From assembly GCF_030581075.1 (NCBI RefSeq), contig NZ_JAUQSW010000003.1, positions 186,001 to 250,000 on the forward strand: a stretch of DNA of 64,000 nt, read 5' to 3'. Below the pieces are notes generated by a model, which made no database searches, was not told the DNA's origin, and saw nothing but the letters and a program-made list of their open reading frames with translations. The translations under genes and the position numbers were made by a program. This DNA is from Hymenobacter cheonanensis. GTDB lineage: Bacteria > Bacteroidota > Bacteroidia > Cytophagales > Hymenobacteraceae. This document shows positions 16,814-25,899 of the stretch, one piece after another. Numbering within the stretch: position 1 is the stretch's first letter; each line of letters begins with the position of its first letter.

Positions 16814-16936
16814 TGGGAAAAGGAGTTGAAAGAAGCGGCACCGCCAGAAAACAATAATCCTGCCGAAGGGCCGAAATTGCCAAGCTGCGCTAAGCAGATG
16901 CTTGCCAGGCCGGAAGCAGATGCGCGCAGTACGAAG

Positions 16937-17009
16937 ATAAAAAAACAGCCCCTGCCAGGCACTGAAGAAGCCTGCCTGCGCAGATAACTTCTTCAGTGCC
17001 AGGCAGGGG
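16937..17009 (-). terminator. strong terminator of the 17043 gene
   Basis: 23-bp stem (agcccctgccaggcactgaa... with one mismatch to its inverse) enclosing a 19-nt loop, with seven A on the left that form a U tract for minus-strand transcripts. Confidence 0.8.
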
Positions 17010-17042
17010 CTAGCCGAACCTGCGGTGGACCCAGCTTGCAGC

Positions 17043-17459
17043 TCAGGCGGCGTACTGCCGGGGGCTGCCCAAGGCCTGCTGGGTGCGCATCACGTTCACC
17101 TGGCGGGCGGCCTCGTTGAAGAATTCGAGGCGCCGAATCAGCATTTCCTTGGTGAAAACCCGGCCCTCGGGCGTGCGCATGATAGACGTTTTGTCGGCCA
17201 GCACGCGCTGCATGGCGGCCAGCGTCTGGTCCTCGTGCTTCATAAACTGCTGCTGAAACTCGGCTAGCCGCGCCACGCCGGTAGCCGTGAGCTGAAAGTG
17301 CTCGCCGGCGCCTTGGTTCAGTACTTCGCACAGCACGTAGACCTCAATAGGCAGGCTGGTTTCGAGCGAGGTGGTGCGCAGGTCGAGGCCGGCGGCCAGC
17401 GCGTCGAGGATGATGCGCACGTTGCGCTCAAATTGCTGGTAGTAAGCTTGGGCTTCCAA
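17043..17459 (-). CDS. hypothetical helical protein downstream of MoxR
   Basis: A 138-residue, mostly alpha-helical protein with no signal peptide or recognised family. The only plausible start is TTG at 17457-17459: an in-frame TAA occurs nine codons upstream and no ATG lies between. The whole space between this start and the moxR stop is a palindromic element (family B), so the element may have replaced the native start region. Same strand as moxR, probably co-transcribed. Confidence 0.6.
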   Translation of the reverse strand: MEAQAYYQQFERNVRIILDALAAGLDLRTTSLETSLPIEVYVLCEVLNQGAGEHFQLTATGVARLAEFQQQFMKHEDQTLAAMQRVLADKTSIMRTPEGRVFTKEMLIRRLEFFNEAARQVNVMRTQQALGSPRQYAA

Positions 17460-17464
17460 CTTAG

Positions 17465-17558
17465 TTGAGTTATGAGTTAGAAGTTATGAATTATGAGTCG
17501 GGACTGAAATGAGGGCTGGCAGCAACTCATACCTTCTAACTCATAATTCATAACTCAA
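17465..17558. repeat. palindromic intergenic element, family B
   Basis: Imperfect inverted repeat built from AT-rich heptamers such as aactcat and aattcat (left arm ttgagttatgagttagaag...). The arms differ by movement of one heptamer. A relative lies at 62503-62609. Confidence 0.8.
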
Positions 17559-18524
17559 TTAAAGTAGTTCTTTGATAATCTGCTCTACGGTGGCGCCTTC
17601 GGCCTCAGCCTTGAAGTTGCGCACAATGCGGTGGCGCAGAATGGGCAAAGCTACGGCGCGCACGTCTTCAATATCGGGCGAGTACTTGCCGGTGAGCAGC
17701 GCATTGCACTTGGCCGCCACTATCAGGTACTGGCTGGCGCGGGGGCCGGCGCCCCACTCCAGCAACTGCTGGGCGCGCGGCGCGGTGCGGGCCGTGTTGG
17801 GGCGGGTTTTGTGCACGAGGCCCACGGCGTATTCCACTACGTTGTCGGCCACGGGCACGCGGCGCACCAGGGCCTGGTAGGCCTGAATATCAGCCGAATG
17901 CAGCACCTTGCCCACAGTAGGCTTGCGGTCGGAAGTAGTGTTTTTCACGATGTTCAGCTCCTCCTCGTAGCTCGGGTACCCTAGCTGAATATTGAACATA
18001 AACCGGTCGAGCTGGGCCTCAGGCAGCGGGTAGGTGCCTTCCTGCTCAATGGGGTTTTGGGTGGCTAGCACGAAAAACGGCCGCGCCAGCGGGTAGCGCT
18101 GGCCGGCCACCGTCACGGCATATTCCTGCATACTTTCGAGCAGGGCAGCCTGGGTTTTGGGCGGCGTGCGGTTGATTTCGTCGGCCAGGATGATATTGGC
18201 GAAAATCGGCCCTTTCACAAACTGAAAATCGCGCTGCTGCGTCAGTGTCTCCGAGCCCACAATATCGCTCGGCATCAGGTCGGGCGTAAACTGGATGCGG
18301 TTGAACGACAAGTCGAGCGAGTCGGCAATCGTTTGGATGAGCAGCGTTTTGGCTAGCCCTGGCACGCCCACCAGCAGGCAGTGGCCCTGCGCAAACACGG
18401 CCGTGAGCACCAGGCGCACTACCTCGTCCTGCCCCACGATGACCTTGCCGATTTCCTGCCGCAGCTGCTGATAAGCTGCTTTCAGCGAGTCGGCCGCTTC
18501 CTTATCGTTTTGAAATTGCGCCAT
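17559..18524 (-). CDS. MoxR-family AAA+ ATPase
   Basis: A 321-residue ATPase with Walker A G-V-P-G-L-A-K-T (about residues 53-60), Walker B I-I-L-A-D-E-I-N-R, sensor 1 region V-L-A-T-Q-N-P-I-E-Q-E-G and the C-terminal lid. MoxR proteins act as chaperones that activate partner proteins, often von Willebrand A-domain and BatD-type membrane proteins. A BatD gene is present in the window but 35 kb away. Upstream lie two parvulin chaperone genes on the same strand, separated by a family A palindrome. Confidence 0.92.
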   Translation of the reverse strand: MAQFQNDKEAADSLKAAYQQLRQEIGKVIVGQDEVVRLVLTAVFAQGHCLLVGVPGLAKTLLIQTIADSLDLSFNRIQFTPDLMPSDIVGSETLTQQRDFQFVKGPIFANIILADEINRTPPKTQAALLESMQEYAVTVAGQRYPLARPFFVLATQNPIEQEGTYPLPEAQLDRFMFNIQLGYPSYEEELNIVKNTTSDRKPTVGKVLHSADIQAYQALVRRVPVADNVVEYAVGLVHKTRPNTARTAPRAQQLLEWGAGPRASQYLIVAAKCNALLTGKYSPDIEDVRAVALPILRHRIVRNFKAEAEGATVEQIIKELL

Positions 18525-18547
18525 TATCTAACAGATATTATAAACAC

Positions 18548-18650
18548 TAGACCGTCATGCTGAGCAAAGCGAAGCATCTCGCTCGTATCGTTGGGTGGCT
18601 ACCCTAGCGGTGCGAGCGAGATGCTTCGCTTTGCTCAGCATGACGGTCTA
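18548..18650. repeat. palindromic intergenic element, family A
   Basis: Arms tagaccgtcatgctgagcaaagcgaagcatctcgctcg and its exact inverse around a short centre. It lies between the parvulin gene stop (18667) and the moxR start. Confidence 0.9.
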
Positions 18651-18666
18651 CTTACTACTAAATTCT

Positions 18667-20061
18667 TTATTGCTCGGTACTGGCCGTCAGCACTTTGCAC
18701 TGGGCGTACTCGGGTGAAACCTCCAGGTACACGGTGTCGCGGTTTTTCTCGTACCAGTCGTCGAGGGCCTTGCTTTTCTTTTGGCTCAGCGCGGCCTGCG
18801 ATATTTTCTGGTAGTCATCGAGCAGGTTGGCCTGGTGGGGCGGGGTGTTGCTCTTGAGGTAGAGAATGCGCATGGCGTCCTTGCCATCGTCGGTGCGGTA
18901 GGGCATGGGCGGGGTAATGTGGCCCACCTTCATGGTATCGATAATAAAGAAGATGGCCGGGTCGAGCTTATCGAGCGGCAGGCGGGTGCCGCCATCCTGG
19001 CGGTTGGCCAGCAGGCCCCCGTTGGCAGCCGTCATTTTGTCGGTGCTGAATTCCTTGGCGGCTTTGGCGAAGGAAATGCTGTCCTTCAAAATCTGGGCGC
19101 GGATGCGCGTGAGCTTGGTAGCCGCCACGCTGGCGTCGGCCGTGCCGGTGACCGGCTTCAGCAAAATATGGCGCGTGGAGTACGAATCACCTTTACGCTC
19201 AATGAATTGAATAAGGTGAAAGCCAAACTGCGACTCCACTACCGGCGACATTTGGCCAGGCTCCAGCTTGCGCGAAGCGGCCTCGTATTCGGGCACCAGC
19301 TCGCCTTTTTTGAAGTAGCCCAGATAGCCGCCCTGCGCCCCCGAGCCGGGGTCCTGCGAGTACTGCTTGGCCAGGGCCTCAAAGCTCTCACCGGCCAGCA
19401 CGCGGGCGCGCAGGTCGTTGAGCTGGGCAATGGCGGCCTGCTTGGCCGCATCGTTCACCTGCGCCGGAATCACAATCTGGCCCACTTCAACCTCGGTCGA
19501 GAAGTACGGGATGCTGTCCTTGGGCACCCGGTCGAAGTATTCCTTCACTTCGCGGGGCGTCACGGCTACTTTACCCGAAATCTGCTCCTGCATTTTTTGC
19601 TGCACCAGCTGGTCGTGCACCTGGCCGCGCAGGTCCTCCTTGAGCACGCGCACCGGCTTGTTGTACATCTCCTCCAGCTTTTTCTCCGAGCCTACCTGCT
19701 GCACAAAATAGTTCATGCGGCGGTCAAGCTCGCCGTTCACCTGCTGGTCGGTCACGGTCACGGAGTCAACTTCCGCACGGGCAATCATCAGCTTGTTGAG
19801 CACCAGGCTCTGCACGATTTTGCAGCGCAGGTCGGGCGGCAGGGGCTTGCCCTGGGCGCGGGCCGCTTCCTGGGCCATAATGCCCTCAATATCGGAGCGC
19901 AGAATAATCTGATTGTCAACCTTTACCGCAATGCCGTCGAGCAGCTGCTGGCCCACCGGGCGGCTAATGCCGAGCTGGGCATGGCTAGCGTGCGGCAGGG
20001 CCAAAAAGGCTCCCAGAACAACTACTGAAAGGGCGGATAAGCGCCGGGCGATACGTTGCAT
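18667..20061 (-). CDS. SurA-like periplasmic peptidyl-prolyl isomerase
   Basis: I chose the ATG at 20059-20061, giving a signal peptide that ends near A-S-H-A-Q and a 464-residue product. After a SurA_N-like helical region (V-D-N-Q-I-I-L-R-S-D-I-E) come two parvulin repeats, the first with Y-S-Q-D-P-G-S-G-A-Q-G-G-Y-L-G and F-G-F-H-L-I-Q. SurA-type proteins chaperone outer-membrane proteins through the periplasm. The 791-residue parvulin gene ends 99 bases upstream, so the two are probably co-expressed. Confidence 0.88.
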   Translation of the reverse strand: MQRIARRLSALSVVVLGAFLALPHASHAQLGISRPVGQQLLDGIAVKVDNQIILRSDIEGIMAQEAARAQGKPLPPDLRCKIVQSLVLNKLMIARAEVDSVTVTDQQVNGELDRRMNYFVQQVGSEKKLEEMYNKPVRVLKEDLRGQVHDQLVQQKMQEQISGKVAVTPREVKEYFDRVPKDSIPYFSTEVEVGQIVIPAQVNDAAKQAAIAQLNDLRARVLAGESFEALAKQYSQDPGSGAQGGYLGYFKKGELVPEYEAASRKLEPGQMSPVVESQFGFHLIQFIERKGDSYSTRHILLKPVTGTADASVAATKLTRIRAQILKDSISFAKAAKEFSTDKMTAANGGLLANRQDGGTRLPLDKLDPAIFFIIDTMKVGHITPPMPYRTDDGKDAMRILYLKSNTPPHQANLLDDYQKISQAALSQKKSKALDDWYEKNRDTVYLEVSPEYAQCKVLTASTEQ

Positions 20062-20160
20062 AGAATAAAGAGGCACGGGGCAGGCCAAATGGTTGCCGCC
20101 CGCCCGCTGATAACGTGAAACAGCGGGCAGAAAATTCGGCGGCCCGCCTAGTAAAGGCAC

Positions 20161-22536
20161 TTATTTGGTCACGAGCTTGCTCACCTCGTCCTCGTTTACT
20201 TTAACGGGGTACTGCTGGCGCAATTGCTCAATCCACTGCTTTTCGAGGTAGTTCTGGTAGTCGCTGGTCGCCTGGCCGCGGGCGTCGCCCAGGGCCTTGG
20301 GGCCGGCGGGCAGGCTCTGCTTCACCACCACGGCGTAGTAGCGGCCATCGCGCTGGGCGGTGTAGGTGCCGGCCGGGCGCGTAAAGTAGTCGTCCATCAC
20401 CTTATTGTCGCCCTTCTGGAAGGTTCGCTGCTGAATCTGCACCGCCAGGGGGTTCTGCTGGTTCAGGCTGGCTTCGAGGGCAGCGGTCGAATTGCTGAAA
20501 AACGCAATGCGGGTATCGCCAGTGGCCGTAGTGGCCGCGCCGACGGGGGCCGCCGTGAGGCGACGACGCTCAATTTTGCCGGTTTTGGCCAGGTAGTCGA
20601 GGGCAGCCGTGGTGCGCTGGCGGGCTAGGGCCGCGCTTTCGCCCCGGCGAATGTGGCCGGCTACGGTTACAGTAAGGGCCGTATCCTGGCTGAGGCGGCG
20701 GGCCACGTCGTCGAGCACCGCCGGGCCGTTGCTATTGGCGGGCGTGGCCGTGCCGGGGTTGAAGTGCACGAGGGCCGAGCCCGCCTTGCCGGCTACCGGG
20801 TAGCGGCTGGCCTTTAGCTCGCGCTGGGCGCGGGCCAGCACCTGGGGCGAGGCGGCCGAAATAACCGTGCCCCGCACCCGTTGCCCAAACTGGTAGTTGG
20901 CCTGGTTGGCCAGGAAAAACTTGCGCAGGCCGGCGGTGTCCTCAATTGCCTTGCTCCATACCTTTTCGTCCATCAGCTGGAAGAGCAGAATACCGTCGCG
21001 GTATTCCTGCACGAGCATGCGGTAGTCTTCGTACTTGGTGGGCAGGCTAGCCTTCTCAAAGTCGGTCAGGCTCTGGTCCACGTACTGGTCGTAGAGCTGC
21101 TGCATGGCAAACTCGGGCTGCGCGGTGGGGCGCGGGCGCTGGTTTTGCTGCGCAAAGGTCAGGAAGTCAGCCACTGTGTAGGGCTTGTTCATGATGGTGA
21201 ACAACGGCAGCTTGTCGCCGCCCGCATTCTTGGTCGCTTTCGAAGCTTTGGCGCCGCTGGCCGTCATGGTAGCGGGGTCAAACTTGTAGCGGCCTTTCAC
21301 CAGGGCCGTATCGGCCTGGCGGAAAGCCAGGGCCTTGGCCGCCGGAATCTCTACAAACTGGTCTTCCTGGCGAATGCGCTTGAGAAAGGCCGCGCGGTTC
21401 AGCTCCGAGCGCGAGTCCTTGCCCACCTTGCTCTTGAGCGTGGGCTCCATGGCGGCGAAGGGGGCCAGGGGCTGCTTCTCAATCAGCTTGATGATGTGCC
21501 AGCCGTAGGGCGTTTGCACCGGGGCCGAGATGTCGCCGGGCTTTTGCAGCTTAAAAGCAACTTCCTCAAACGACGGAATCATGCGGCCCGTGCCGAAGGG
21601 CGGCAGCTCGCCGCCATTGGGCGCCGAGCCGGCATCTTCCGAAAACTGGGCCACGAGCTTGTTCCAGTTTTCGCCCTTGCGCAGGCGGGCGTAGAGCTCG
21701 TCTATTTTTTTGTGGGCGGCCACCGAGTCGGCGCGGGGTGCCTGGGGCGTTACGCGCACCATGAGGTGGGCCACTTTTATTTCGCCCTGGGCGGCACGGC
21801 GGTCGTTTACCTTAATAATATGGTAGCCGAAGCGCGTGCGAATGGGCTGGCTGACCTGCCCCACCGGGGTGCGGTAGGCGGCCGTTTCGAACGGATACAC
21901 CATTTGCATGGCCGTGAAGTAGCCAAGCTTGCCGCCGTTCTCCTTGGCCGAGGGGTCTTCGCTGGTAGTGCTGGCCACCGTGCCAAAGTCCTCGCCACTG
22001 GTCACGCGCTGGCGCAGGGCCATCACTTTCTGGTACGCGGCCAGGGTGTCGGCCGGGGCGGCGTCGGGGGCCACGCGCACGAGAATGTGTGAGGCATTGA
22101 CCTCCTGGCCCATGCGGTCGTAGGCTTCGCGCACCAGCTGGTCGGTCACGCCCTTCTCGGTGAGGTAGGGCAGGGCTAGCTGCTGCCGGTAGCCATCTAG
22201 CTCGCGCCGAAACGCCTGGGTGGTATCGAGGCCGTGCTTTTCGGCATCGAGCACCTTGAGGCGAAAGTTGGTGTAGAGCGTAAGGTAGTCGGTAACGCTG
22301 GCGCGGGTGCCATAGTCGGCGGCCGTGCTGTTGTTTTTCTTGTACACGTAGGCAAACTCGCGGGCCGAAACCGGGTAGGTACCCAGGGTTTCGATGGCGG
22401 GGCCGGCCGCTACCGGCGTGCCCAGGGCCTGGCTAGCGGGGGTAGTGGTGGTGGCGGTAGGCTTGCTGGTTTGGCAGGCAGCCAGCTGCAGGAGCGTGGC
22501 GGCAGCCGCACCGGCCAACGGAAGGCGGGAGTGCAT
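20161..22536 (-). CDS. parvulin-type peptidyl-prolyl isomerase lipoprotein with OmpA-like segment
   Basis: I chose the ATG at 22534-22536. The signal peptide ends L-Q-L-A-A-C, a lipobox, so this 791-residue protein is probably a periplasm-facing lipoprotein. Two parvulin domains lie at about residues 145-240 and 250-355 (S-H-I-L-V-R, G-G-K-L-G-Y-F and G-W-H-I-I-K). Residues about 586-676 resemble an OmpA-like domain: V-H-F-N-P-G-T-A-T, V-L-D-D-V-A-R-R-L, V-A-G-H, A-R-Q-R-T-T-A-A-L-D-Y-L and R-R-L-T-A. The usual peptidoglycan-binding T-D after G-H is missing. Likely role: outer-membrane protein folding. Confidence 0.82.
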   Translation of the reverse strand: MHSRLPLAGAAAATLLQLAACQTSKPTATTTTPASQALGTPVAAGPAIETLGTYPVSAREFAYVYKKNNSTAADYGTRASVTDYLTLYTNFRLKVLDAEKHGLDTTQAFRRELDGYRQQLALPYLTEKGVTDQLVREAYDRMGQEVNASHILVRVAPDAAPADTLAAYQKVMALRQRVTSGEDFGTVASTTSEDPSAKENGGKLGYFTAMQMVYPFETAAYRTPVGQVSQPIRTRFGYHIIKVNDRRAAQGEIKVAHLMVRVTPQAPRADSVAAHKKIDELYARLRKGENWNKLVAQFSEDAGSAPNGGELPPFGTGRMIPSFEEVAFKLQKPGDISAPVQTPYGWHIIKLIEKQPLAPFAAMEPTLKSKVGKDSRSELNRAAFLKRIRQEDQFVEIPAAKALAFRQADTALVKGRYKFDPATMTASGAKASKATKNAGGDKLPLFTIMNKPYTVADFLTFAQQNQRPRPTAQPEFAMQQLYDQYVDQSLTDFEKASLPTKYEDYRMLVQEYRDGILLFQLMDEKVWSKAIEDTAGLRKFFLANQANYQFGQRVRGTVISAASPQVLARAQRELKASRYPVAGKAGSALVHFNPGTATPANSNGPAVLDDVARRLSQDTALTVTVAGHIRRGESAALARQRTTAALDYLAKTGKIERRRLTAAPVGAATTATGDTRIAFFSNSTAALEASLNQQNPLAVQIQQRTFQKGDNKVMDDYFTRPAGTYTAQRDGRYYAVVVKQSLPAGPKALGDARGQATSDYQNYLEKQWIEQLRQQYPVKVNEDEVSKLVTK

Positions 22537-22690
22537 AGAGGAAGAAAGGAATCGGCCAGAAGAGCGGGTAGAGACAACGCGCAACGCTTCAGGCACAATA
22601 CTGGTGCAATTTTACGAATAAAACCCTGCCTGAAGTGTGTTGGCACCCAGCCGGGCGGCCGGGCGCGTGGGCGCCCGGCCGCAGCTAGCC

Positions 22691-22734
22691 CCAAAAACAG
22701 CGGGCGAACGACCCCTGGTGCCGTTCGCCCGCTG
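22691..22734 (-). terminator. terminator of partner-switching operon
   Basis: 13-bp stem cagcgggcgaacg / cgttcgcccgctg with an A run on the left (U tract on the minus strand). A second GC-rich hairpin lies at 22654-22681 without a U tract. Confidence 0.75.
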
Positions 22735-22767
22735 CGAAATAGTGGTCTGGCGCTACGTAAACGGCCA

Positions 22768-23184
22768 CTAAGTAAGAATCTTGCTCAGGTGGCACACCGT
22801 GTGCGAATTGCGCTCGAAGAACTCAACCTGGTCCATGATGCGCGACACCAGGGCCATGCCCATGCCCCCCTTGCGGCCCTGCTGAATGTAGGCGCGCAGG
22901 TCGGGGTTAGCCACCTTGCCGGGCGGCAAAAAGAGCGTATTGCCGTGGTCCTCAATCTCGATGTCCAGGTTTGGGCCGGCCAGCACCAGCAGCAGGTCCA
23001 AGAACTGCGTGGTATCCTCCCCGTTGGCGTGAATAATAAAATTGGCTACTACCTCATCTACCGCCAGCACTACCTGGTTCACTACCAGTTCGCTGCGGTG
23101 CGCACTCAGCAAAAAGCCGCGCACAAAGTCGCGCACCTGCTGAAGGTTCTGGCGCGAGCAGCTAATGCGAATGCGGTCTTGCAT
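22768..23184 (-). CDS. RsbW-like anti-sigma / serine kinase ATPase
   Basis: A 138-residue HATPase of the GHKL fold: N-box-like D-E-V-V-A-N-F-I-I-H-A at about residues 42-52, then I-E-D-H-G and the glycine loop R-K-G-G-M-G-M-A-L. Proteins of this type phosphorylate a STAS-domain antagonist and bind a target, classically a sigma factor. It is last of three minus-strand genes with a STAS protein and a SpoIIE phosphatase, a complete partner-switching set. No sigma factor gene is next to it. Confidence 0.82.
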   Translation of the reverse strand: MQDRIRISCSRQNLQQVRDFVRGFLLSAHRSELVVNQVVLAVDEVVANFIIHANGEDTTQFLDLLLVLAGPNLDIEIEDHGNTLFLPPGKVANPDLRAYIQQGRKGGMGMALVSRIMDQVEFFERNSHTVCHLSKILT

Positions 23185-23240
23185 GGGAGGGGAAACGAGA
23201 GGCAGGGGCTGCTGGGCGCTAGCGGGCCTGCCGGGCGCAA

Positions 23241-23570
23241 TTAGGCGGCGAGGGCCGCCTGCTCGGTCGGCACGATAGTCATGAGGGAATCGAGGCCGAG
23301 AATTTCGAATACGTTGAAAACCTTTTCCTGCATATTGTAGAAAACCAATTTAACGTTGGAGTCCTGCAAGCGCTGCAAGTGCGAGATGAAAACGCCCAGG
23401 CCGGCTGAAGAAATATAGCTAAGACGCTGGCAGTCTATAAGAACCTTCTTGTAATTGAGCAGCTCGGGCTTGTTAAGCTCGGTATCCAGCACTACTGCGG
23501 AGGAAGCGTCGAGCTCGCCATCCAGCAAGAGCGTAAGGGTAGTATCGGCGGGTTGAGCGGTTACTTTCAT
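23241..23570 (-). CDS. STAS-domain anti-sigma factor antagonist
   Basis: A 109-residue single STAS domain (start ATG at 23568-23570). The region I-D-C-Q-R-L-S-Y-I-S-S-A-G-L-G-V-F holds the conserved phosphorylatable Ser of the SpoIIAA/RsbV family. In its unphosphorylated form it should bind the RsbW-like protein encoded downstream; the SpoIIE phosphatase encoded upstream should dephosphorylate it. Confidence 0.88.
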   Translation of the reverse strand: MKVTAQPADTTLTLLLDGELDASSAVVLDTELNKPELLNYKKVLIDCQRLSYISSAGLGVFISHLQRLQDSNVKLVFYNMQEKVFNVFEILGLDSLMTIVPTEQAALAA

Positions 23571-23591
23571 AATAGGCCCCATACGGTGGGG

Positions 23592-25697
23592 CTAGCCTTG
23601 GGGTTGGGCCGACTTGAATTTGATAACGAGCAGGGTTTGGTCGTCGTGCAGGGGCAGGCCTTTGCTAAACTCCTGCACATCCTGGCGGATATGCTGGTTG
23701 ATTTCCTCGGCCGACTGGTAGAACGACTCGCTCAGCATCTGGGCCAGGCGCTCCTCGCCATACTCGTCGCCGCTGGCATTGCGGGCCTCCAGAATGCCGT
23801 CGGTATAAATCACCATCACATCGCCGGGGTTGTAGTCCCAGAACTGGTTTTTGATGTGACGGCCGTAGCTGCCATCGCGCAGAATACCCAGGCCCAGGCC
23901 ATCGCTGCGGAAGTAGCTAACCTCTTCCTTAATAGAGTGGTAGTAGAGCGTATGGCAGTGCCCGGCGCGGGCAAAGCTGAAGCCCCCGGCCTCGTAGTCA
24001 ATCAAGTAAAACGAAGCCGTGATAAACGACGAGCGCTCCAGGCAGTGAGTCAGTGCCTCGTTGGCCTTCATCATAAACCGATGCGGGTCGGGGTAGCGGT
24101 CGCGGTCCTTCTTGGCCAGGGGGTTGGGCTGCATGAGGGCATGGAAAATCCCCTTCATCTGGGCCGTGTGGAAGGCGGCCGTCACGCCCTTGCCCGACAC
24201 ATCGCCGATGAGCACGGCCAGCTGCTGGCCCGGCAGGTGCAGAAAGTCGTAGAAATCACCGCCTACTTCCTTGGCCGCCTGCGCGTAGGTGCTGATTTCA
24301 AACCAGTTGTCGGTAGGCAGGTGCTTCGGAATGAGGCGCTCCTGCACCAGGGCCGCAATGCGCAGCTCGTCCTGCGCGCTTTGGTTGATGCGGGCTTCCT
24401 GGGCTAGCTGCAGGTTTTCGAGGCTCAGCACCGTTTGGGTGGTGAAGGTGTGCAGGATGCTCAGGTCTTCGGGGTCGAAGCCGGCCTGCTCCTTTTTCAG
24501 CAGCACCAGTACCCCGTAGTCGTGCGTGGGGCTGTGCAGCGAGAGCACCGCCGCCGAGCCGTAGCGCTGGCTAAGACCCGGCAGGCGCTGCGAGCGCAGC
24601 AAGTCGTTGTCGGTAATTTCGGCTTGCCCCTCGGGTAGCAGGCTGGGCAGCAGCGTTTGCAGCGTGGCGAGGTCGGCGGCGGCCAGCTCGTGGGTGAGGG
24701 CGGCGGGCAGCGGCCCCGCCTGCTCGGTGGGCTGCAGCTGGGCATCGAGCCAGGCGGCATCGGCCCGGATGGTTTGCACGGCCGAAGTAAAAAGCGCCTG
24801 ATAAATTTCGGGAGCCGTTTGGCCACGCTGAATAATCTGGCTCAGCTGCTGCAGGCTCAGGATTTCGGCCCGCCGCTGCTCATACACGTCGGCAATGGGC
24901 AGGTTGAAGAGCGTAACCAGCAGGCCCGCCACGGCATAGAAAACCGCGAAAAAGGACGTCAGCACCAGAAAGGCCTGCTGCGTAGGCGGCGCCAGCAAAA
25001 TGGGGTCGGCCTGCGCCCCGCGTAGGTACTGCAAAAACAGCACTAGAAACCCCAGCACCCCTAGCTGCAGCAGAATAGCCTGAATTTTTTGCCCCTGGCT
25101 CAGGTAGGCTACCCAGCGCTGATGCCCGCTCAGGTACACGCCAAACAGGCACAGGGCCGTAATAACGCCCACCCGCAGGTAATCGGGCGCCTGCCACACA
25201 AACAGCTGAAATAAGAGCGCGAACCCTAGCAGCAGCTCGAAGGCCGTCCACTCGCGCCGGAGCCGGGAGTTGCCCCGGAAATTGACCAGCGAGCGCCAGA
25301 TGTAAAGCGTTTGGGCCAGCAGAATAATGAACAGCGCCAGGCTAATGGTGTAGCCCACGGCGGCCGTTGTATCGCCCGGCAGGGGCAGCTGGCGCGCGGC
25401 CGTAAGCTGCCCAAACGTTTGAACACCTACGAGCAGCGCCGTGAGCACCAGCCCGCGCCAAAAGAGGCGCCGAAGCAGCGGCAAAAAGCCGTGGCCCACC
25501 AGCGGGTTGGGCTGCAGGCGGGCGTAGAGAAATACGCTGGCCGCAAAGCCACCCTGCGCCAGCAGCAATAGCCAGCGCGGCCAGTCGGCAGGCAGGCCGA
25601 GCACAGTGCGGCCCTGGCTGAGCGTGCTCAGCAGCAGCAGCAGCCAGCAGCCGGCAGCAATACCTAGCAGCCACACCGAACGGCGAAATTTGGGCAT
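23592..25697 (-). CDS. SpoIIE/RsbU-type PP2C phosphatase with membrane sensor and GAF domains
   Basis: A 701-residue protein. Residues 1-275 hold about eight membrane helices; residues 280-430 form a GAF-like domain; residues 465-695 are a PP2C SpoIIE phosphatase (A-K-E-V-G-G-D-F-Y-D-F, L-I-G-D-V-S-G-K-G, and V-I-Y-T-D-G-I-L-E-A with the metal-binding Asp residues). It should dephosphorylate the STAS protein encoded 21 bases downstream in response to a membrane or cytosolic signal. A TAGTTTTG promoter element lies about 75 bases upstream. Confidence 0.9.
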   Translation of the reverse strand: MPKFRRSVWLLGIAAGCWLLLLLSTLSQGRTVLGLPADWPRWLLLLAQGGFAASVFLYARLQPNPLVGHGFLPLLRRLFWRGLVLTALLVGVQTFGQLTAARQLPLPGDTTAAVGYTISLALFIILLAQTLYIWRSLVNFRGNSRLRREWTAFELLLGFALLFQLFVWQAPDYLRVGVITALCLFGVYLSGHQRWVAYLSQGQKIQAILLQLGVLGFLVLFLQYLRGAQADPILLAPPTQQAFLVLTSFFAVFYAVAGLLVTLFNLPIADVYEQRRAEILSLQQLSQIIQRGQTAPEIYQALFTSAVQTIRADAAWLDAQLQPTEQAGPLPAALTHELAAADLATLQTLLPSLLPEGQAEITDNDLLRSQRLPGLSQRYGSAAVLSLHSPTHDYGVLVLLKKEQAGFDPEDLSILHTFTTQTVLSLENLQLAQEARINQSAQDELRIAALVQERLIPKHLPTDNWFEISTYAQAAKEVGGDFYDFLHLPGQQLAVLIGDVSGKGVTAAFHTAQMKGIFHALMQPNPLAKKDRDRYPDPHRFMMKANEALTHCLERSSFITASFYLIDYEAGGFSFARAGHCHTLYYHSIKEEVSYFRSDGLGLGILRDGSYGRHIKNQFWDYNPGDVMVIYTDGILEARNASGDEYGEERLAQMLSESFYQSAEEINQHIRQDVQEFSKGLPLHDDQTLLVIKFKSAQPQG

Positions 25698-25773
25698 AGA
25701 ATAAAAGTAAAAGCCAGGCGCAGCGGTACCCTAGTCCGCCAGCTTTATTGCCCAGCCAAAAAAAGACAAAGCG

Positions 25774-25781
25774 CAAAACTA
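25774..25781 (-). promoter_or_regulatory. -7 element of partner-switching operon
   Basis: TAGTTTTG on the minus strand with a TTGG about 22 bases further upstream. Confidence 0.45.
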
Positions 25782-25845
25782 CAACGGAGCCCGCTAGGTC
25801 CGGCCAAGCCCGGAAAGATACCGCGCGGGTTGGCGACCGGGCACC

Positions 25846-25891
25846 AAAAAGCCGGGCGCGGCTAGCCTTCAGGGGCCGGCCGCGCCCGGCT
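25846..25891 (-). terminator. guaB terminator
   Basis: 13-bp stem agccgggcgcggc / gccgcgcccggct, 16-nt loop, five A on the left (U tract for guaB on the minus strand). Confidence 0.75.
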
Positions 25892-25899
25892 ATAAAGGC

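Noticed and set aside
18781..20028. 415-residue plus-strand open frame
   Set aside because: Antisense shadow of the SurA-like gene; no protein-like motifs.
20881..22092. 403-residue plus-strand open frame
   Set aside because: Antisense shadow of the 791-residue parvulin gene.
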